Both the position numbers and the translations under genes were made by a program. A stretch of DNA of 6,195 nt from Chloroflexota bacterium (GTDB lineage: Bacteria > Chloroflexota > Ktedonobacteria > Ktedonobacterales > Ktedonobacteraceae), in assembly GCA_005881495.1 (NCBI GenBank), contig VBHI01000109.1, forward strand, positions 1-6,195, in the 5' to 3' direction. How positions within the stretch are numbered: position 1 is the stretch's first letter; each line of letters starts with the position of its first letter. Below, one piece after another: positions 4,497-6,195 of this stretch. The notes under the pieces were generated by a model. It was not told the DNA's origin, did not search any database, and was given only the letters and a program-made list of their open reading frames with translations.

Positions 4497-5921
4497 ATGA
4501 CGACTACAACCACCCCATCCACAGTGGCAACTGAATGGACGCGGGATTTGACAACACGGGCTGAGCGCTATGCTGCCGGCAAGGCGCTGCGTAGCAAGGC
4601 CCCCCGTTCCAGCCATGCCGAGTGGGCGCCAGACCCCCAGCGCCCCGACCCGATCAGCATTTTGGAAGAATCAAATAAGACACGACTGCAACACCTGGTG
4701 CCTATCCGCTTTGGGCGCATGTCGACGTCAGCGTTCGCGTTCTATCGAGGAACCGCAGACATCATGGCGTACGACCTGGCCAAGACGCCCGTCTCGGGCA
4801 TCCAGGCGCAGCTCTGTGGTGACGCGCATCTGAGCAACTTCGGCGTCTTTGCCTCCCCGGAGCGCAGGCAGGTTTTCGATGTGAACGACTTCGACGAGAC
4901 GCTGGCTGGCCCCTGGGAATGGGATGTGAAGCGGCTGGCGGCCAGCGTGGTCATAGGAGGTCGACAGAATGGCTACACCGCCCAGGAGAGTAGGCAGGCG
5001 GTCGTGAGGTGCATGCAACGCTACCGGGAGAGTATGCAGCAGTTTGCCCTGATGAACCACCTGGATGTCTGGTACTACCACATCGATGTGGAAGGCATTC
5101 TCGCGATGGTACGTGGCATGGCAGGTGCCAAAAGGCTCCAAAAACGCGTGGAAGAAGCGTCGGCAAAAGCAAGCAAGCGCACCCGCATCGAAACCTTCCC
5201 GAAGCTGACCGAGGCGGTGAATGGTCAGTATCGCATCAAGGATGAGCCGCCCTTGATCTTTCACTACGATCCACTTGACACCAGTAAGAACAATCTGGAT
5301 ACCGAAGAGTGGAGAGCGATGGTGAGAGGATTCCTGGCGAGCTTGCCGGAGGAGCGGCGCATCATCGTCATGCGGTACCGTGGGGTTGACATCGCGCAGA
5401 AGGTCGTGGGGGTGGGCAGCGTGGGCACGCGCTGTGCCATCGTGTTGTGCTTAGGAGGAGCAGAGGGAGATGACCCGTTGATCATGCAGATCAAGGAGGC
5501 GTCGGCGTCGGTGCTCGAACCGTACGTGGGGGCGAGTCCGTATAAGAACCACGGGGAGCGAGTGGTGGTAGGCCAGCACATGATGCAGGCGGCCAGCGAT
5601 ATCTTCCTGGGCTGGTCTACCTTCAATGGCAGGGACTACTATGCGCGCCAGTTGCGCGACATGAAGATGTCGGCGGAGGTCGAGACGATGGTCCCGGTAG
5701 GGTTTAGTGCGTACGTCGAGTTATGCGCGGCAACCCTGGCGCGCGCGCACGCGCGCACCAGCGACCCGGCACAAATCAGCGGCTACCTGGGTAACGGGGA
5801 TACGTTCGACCGTGCCATTGCCTCGTTTGCCGAGGTGTATGCGGACCAGGCCGAACGCGACCATGCCGCCCTCCTTGCTGCTATCAAAGAAGGGCGCGTG
5901 CAAGCCCAAACTGGGGTCTGA
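4497..5921 (+). CDS. DUF2252 family protein, full length, kinase-like motifs
   Basis: The protein has 474 residues, typical for DUF2252. Family hallmarks appear in order: LVPIRFGRMSTSAFAFYRGT (about 62-81), the LCGDAHLSNFGVFASPE block (D109, H111, N114), FDVNDFDE (128-134, with D131 and D133), and GPWEWDVKRLAAS. The end (LARAHARTSDP, then ISGYLGNGDTFDRA and YADQAERDHAALL) is also characteristic. The GDxHxxN segment followed about 15 residues later by an Asp-rich DFDE motif resembles the catalytic and metal-binding loops of aminoglycoside-phosphotransferase-type kinases. Phosphotransfer is therefore a reasonable inference, but no substrate is known to me. No signal peptide or membrane helix was seen, so it is probably cytoplasmic. 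The N-terminal 10 residues are Thr-rich. The gene is monocistronic here, with a leader carrying the 58-base element. It appears intact. Confidence 0.92.
   Translation: MTTTTTPSTVATEWTRDLTTRAERYAAGKALRSKAPRSSHAEWAPDPQRPDPISILEESNKTRLQHLVPIRFGRMSTSAFAFYRGTADIMAYDLAKTPVSGIQAQLCGDAHLSNFGVFASPERRQVFDVNDFDETLAGPWEWDVKRLAASVVIGGRQNGYTAQESRQAVVRCMQRYRESMQQFALMNHLDVWYYHIDVEGILAMVRGMAGAKRLQKRVEEASAKASKRTRIETFPKLTEAVNGQYRIKDEPPLIFHYDPLDTSKNNLDTEEWRAMVRGFLASLPEERRIIVMRYRGVDIAQKVVGVGSVGTRCAIVLCLGGAEGDDPLIMQIKEASASVLEPYVGASPYKNHGERVVVGQHMMQAASDIFLGWSTFNGRDYYARQLRDMKMSAEVETMVPVGFSAYVELCAATLARAHARTSDPAQISGYLGNGDTFDRAIASFAEVYADQAERDHAALLAAIKEGRVQAQTGV
5739..5758. repeat. Alternating GC/AC tract with Z-DNA potential
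   Basis: GCGCGCGCGCACGCGCGCAC is 20 bases of strict purine-pyrimidine alternation inside the DUF2252 gene, coding for the family-typical ARAHA segment. Such tracts can adopt Z-form under negative supercoiling. The coding constraint may fully explain it. Confidence 0.4.
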
Positions 5922-6195
5922 TACCCACCCACCTATATACCTTGTGTGTCGAGACATCCGAAACCTTCCCTTGTGTGAACATGCCACACACAGCGTACGG
6001 TTCTTGGCTTGCACTGAACGAAGTGAATGGGGTGACAAGAAAGGGCCATCCCATTCAACGACGTGCACTCTCTGCTCATATGCCCAACCCCACTCGCCCC
6101 TACGGATCCCCCGGATGCGCAGCCACGCAACCTGGCAAGGGACTTCGTCCCCTGCATCCCTTATGTCCGTGCCTATGATGCAGTATCCTCTTTGC
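5922..6195. other. Non-coding 3' region with short inverted repeats
   Basis: No frame here has coding character or a good ribosome binding site. It holds TGTGTG (5972-5977) and CACACA (5985-5990) around a 7-base loop; GGGAC-TTC-GTCCC (6139-6151), a short stable hairpin; and TGCATC (6153-6158) with GATGCA (6177-6182). None is followed by a T-run, although one of them may end the DUF2252 transcript. The GC content and the paired repeats near the window edge could mark the border of a repeat element outside the view. Confidence 0.35.

Noticed and set aside
4728..5264. 178-codon minus-strand frame opposite DUF2252
   Set aside because: It lies wholly within a conserved + strand gene and shows no family signature.
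5942..6178. 78-codon + strand frame after DUF2252
   Set aside because: Its composition is Pro/His/Cys-rich with no ribosome binding site and it crosses several short inverted repeats.
5972..6182. Transposon end or guide-RNA-like structure in the last 220 bases
   Set aside because: The inverted repeats are only 5-6 bp, no transposase or TnpB sequence is visible, and no target duplication was found.

Overview
The window looks like accessory chromosomal DNA from a moderately GC-rich, free-living bacterium. Two-gene DUF6325/SHOCT cassettes, SulP-type STAS sequences, a DUF4203 membrane protein and a DUF2252 protein together suggest a Ktedonobacteria-like Chloroflexota, or less likely an actinobacterium. 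This placement is inferred from remembered protein similarity and was not tested by a search.

Layout, all intact genes on the + strand. Positions 1-180 are the C-terminal end of a DUF6325-type protein, followed closely by a small SHOCT-domain protein (204-563). A strong stem-loop (613-637) closes this unit. Positions 640-1280 hold no intact gene. They contain a truncated minus-strand STAS/SulP tail (684-869), an abutting plus-strand protein-like tail (872-937), and a regulatory-looking leader for a cardiolipin synthase-like phospholipase D family enzyme (1281-2747). Just after that enzyme lies what looks like a small basic-protein gene broken by one missing base (2782-2921). A 287-base intergenic region with a palindrome and tandem repeats then leads to a seven-helix DUF4203 protein (3209-3850). 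A small conserved-looking protein of unknown function follows 32 bases later (3883-4230). A 266-base leader precedes a full-length DUF2252 protein (4497-5921). The last 274 bases appear non-coding.

The most notable signal is a 58-base element at 1048-1105 and 4397-4454, upstream of the cardiolipin synthase and DUF2252 genes. The two copies align without gaps at 43 of 58 positions. At the centre of each is CACA-N3-TGTG, with the arms conserved and the spacer fully different, as expected for a protein-binding operator. A weak third resemblance (about 3102-3133) precedes the DUF4203 gene. This suggests that the three transcription units, two of them membrane-related, share a regulator, so the window may be a small envelope or stress regulon. 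No CRISPR array, RNA gene, complete mobile element or recognised defence system was seen.
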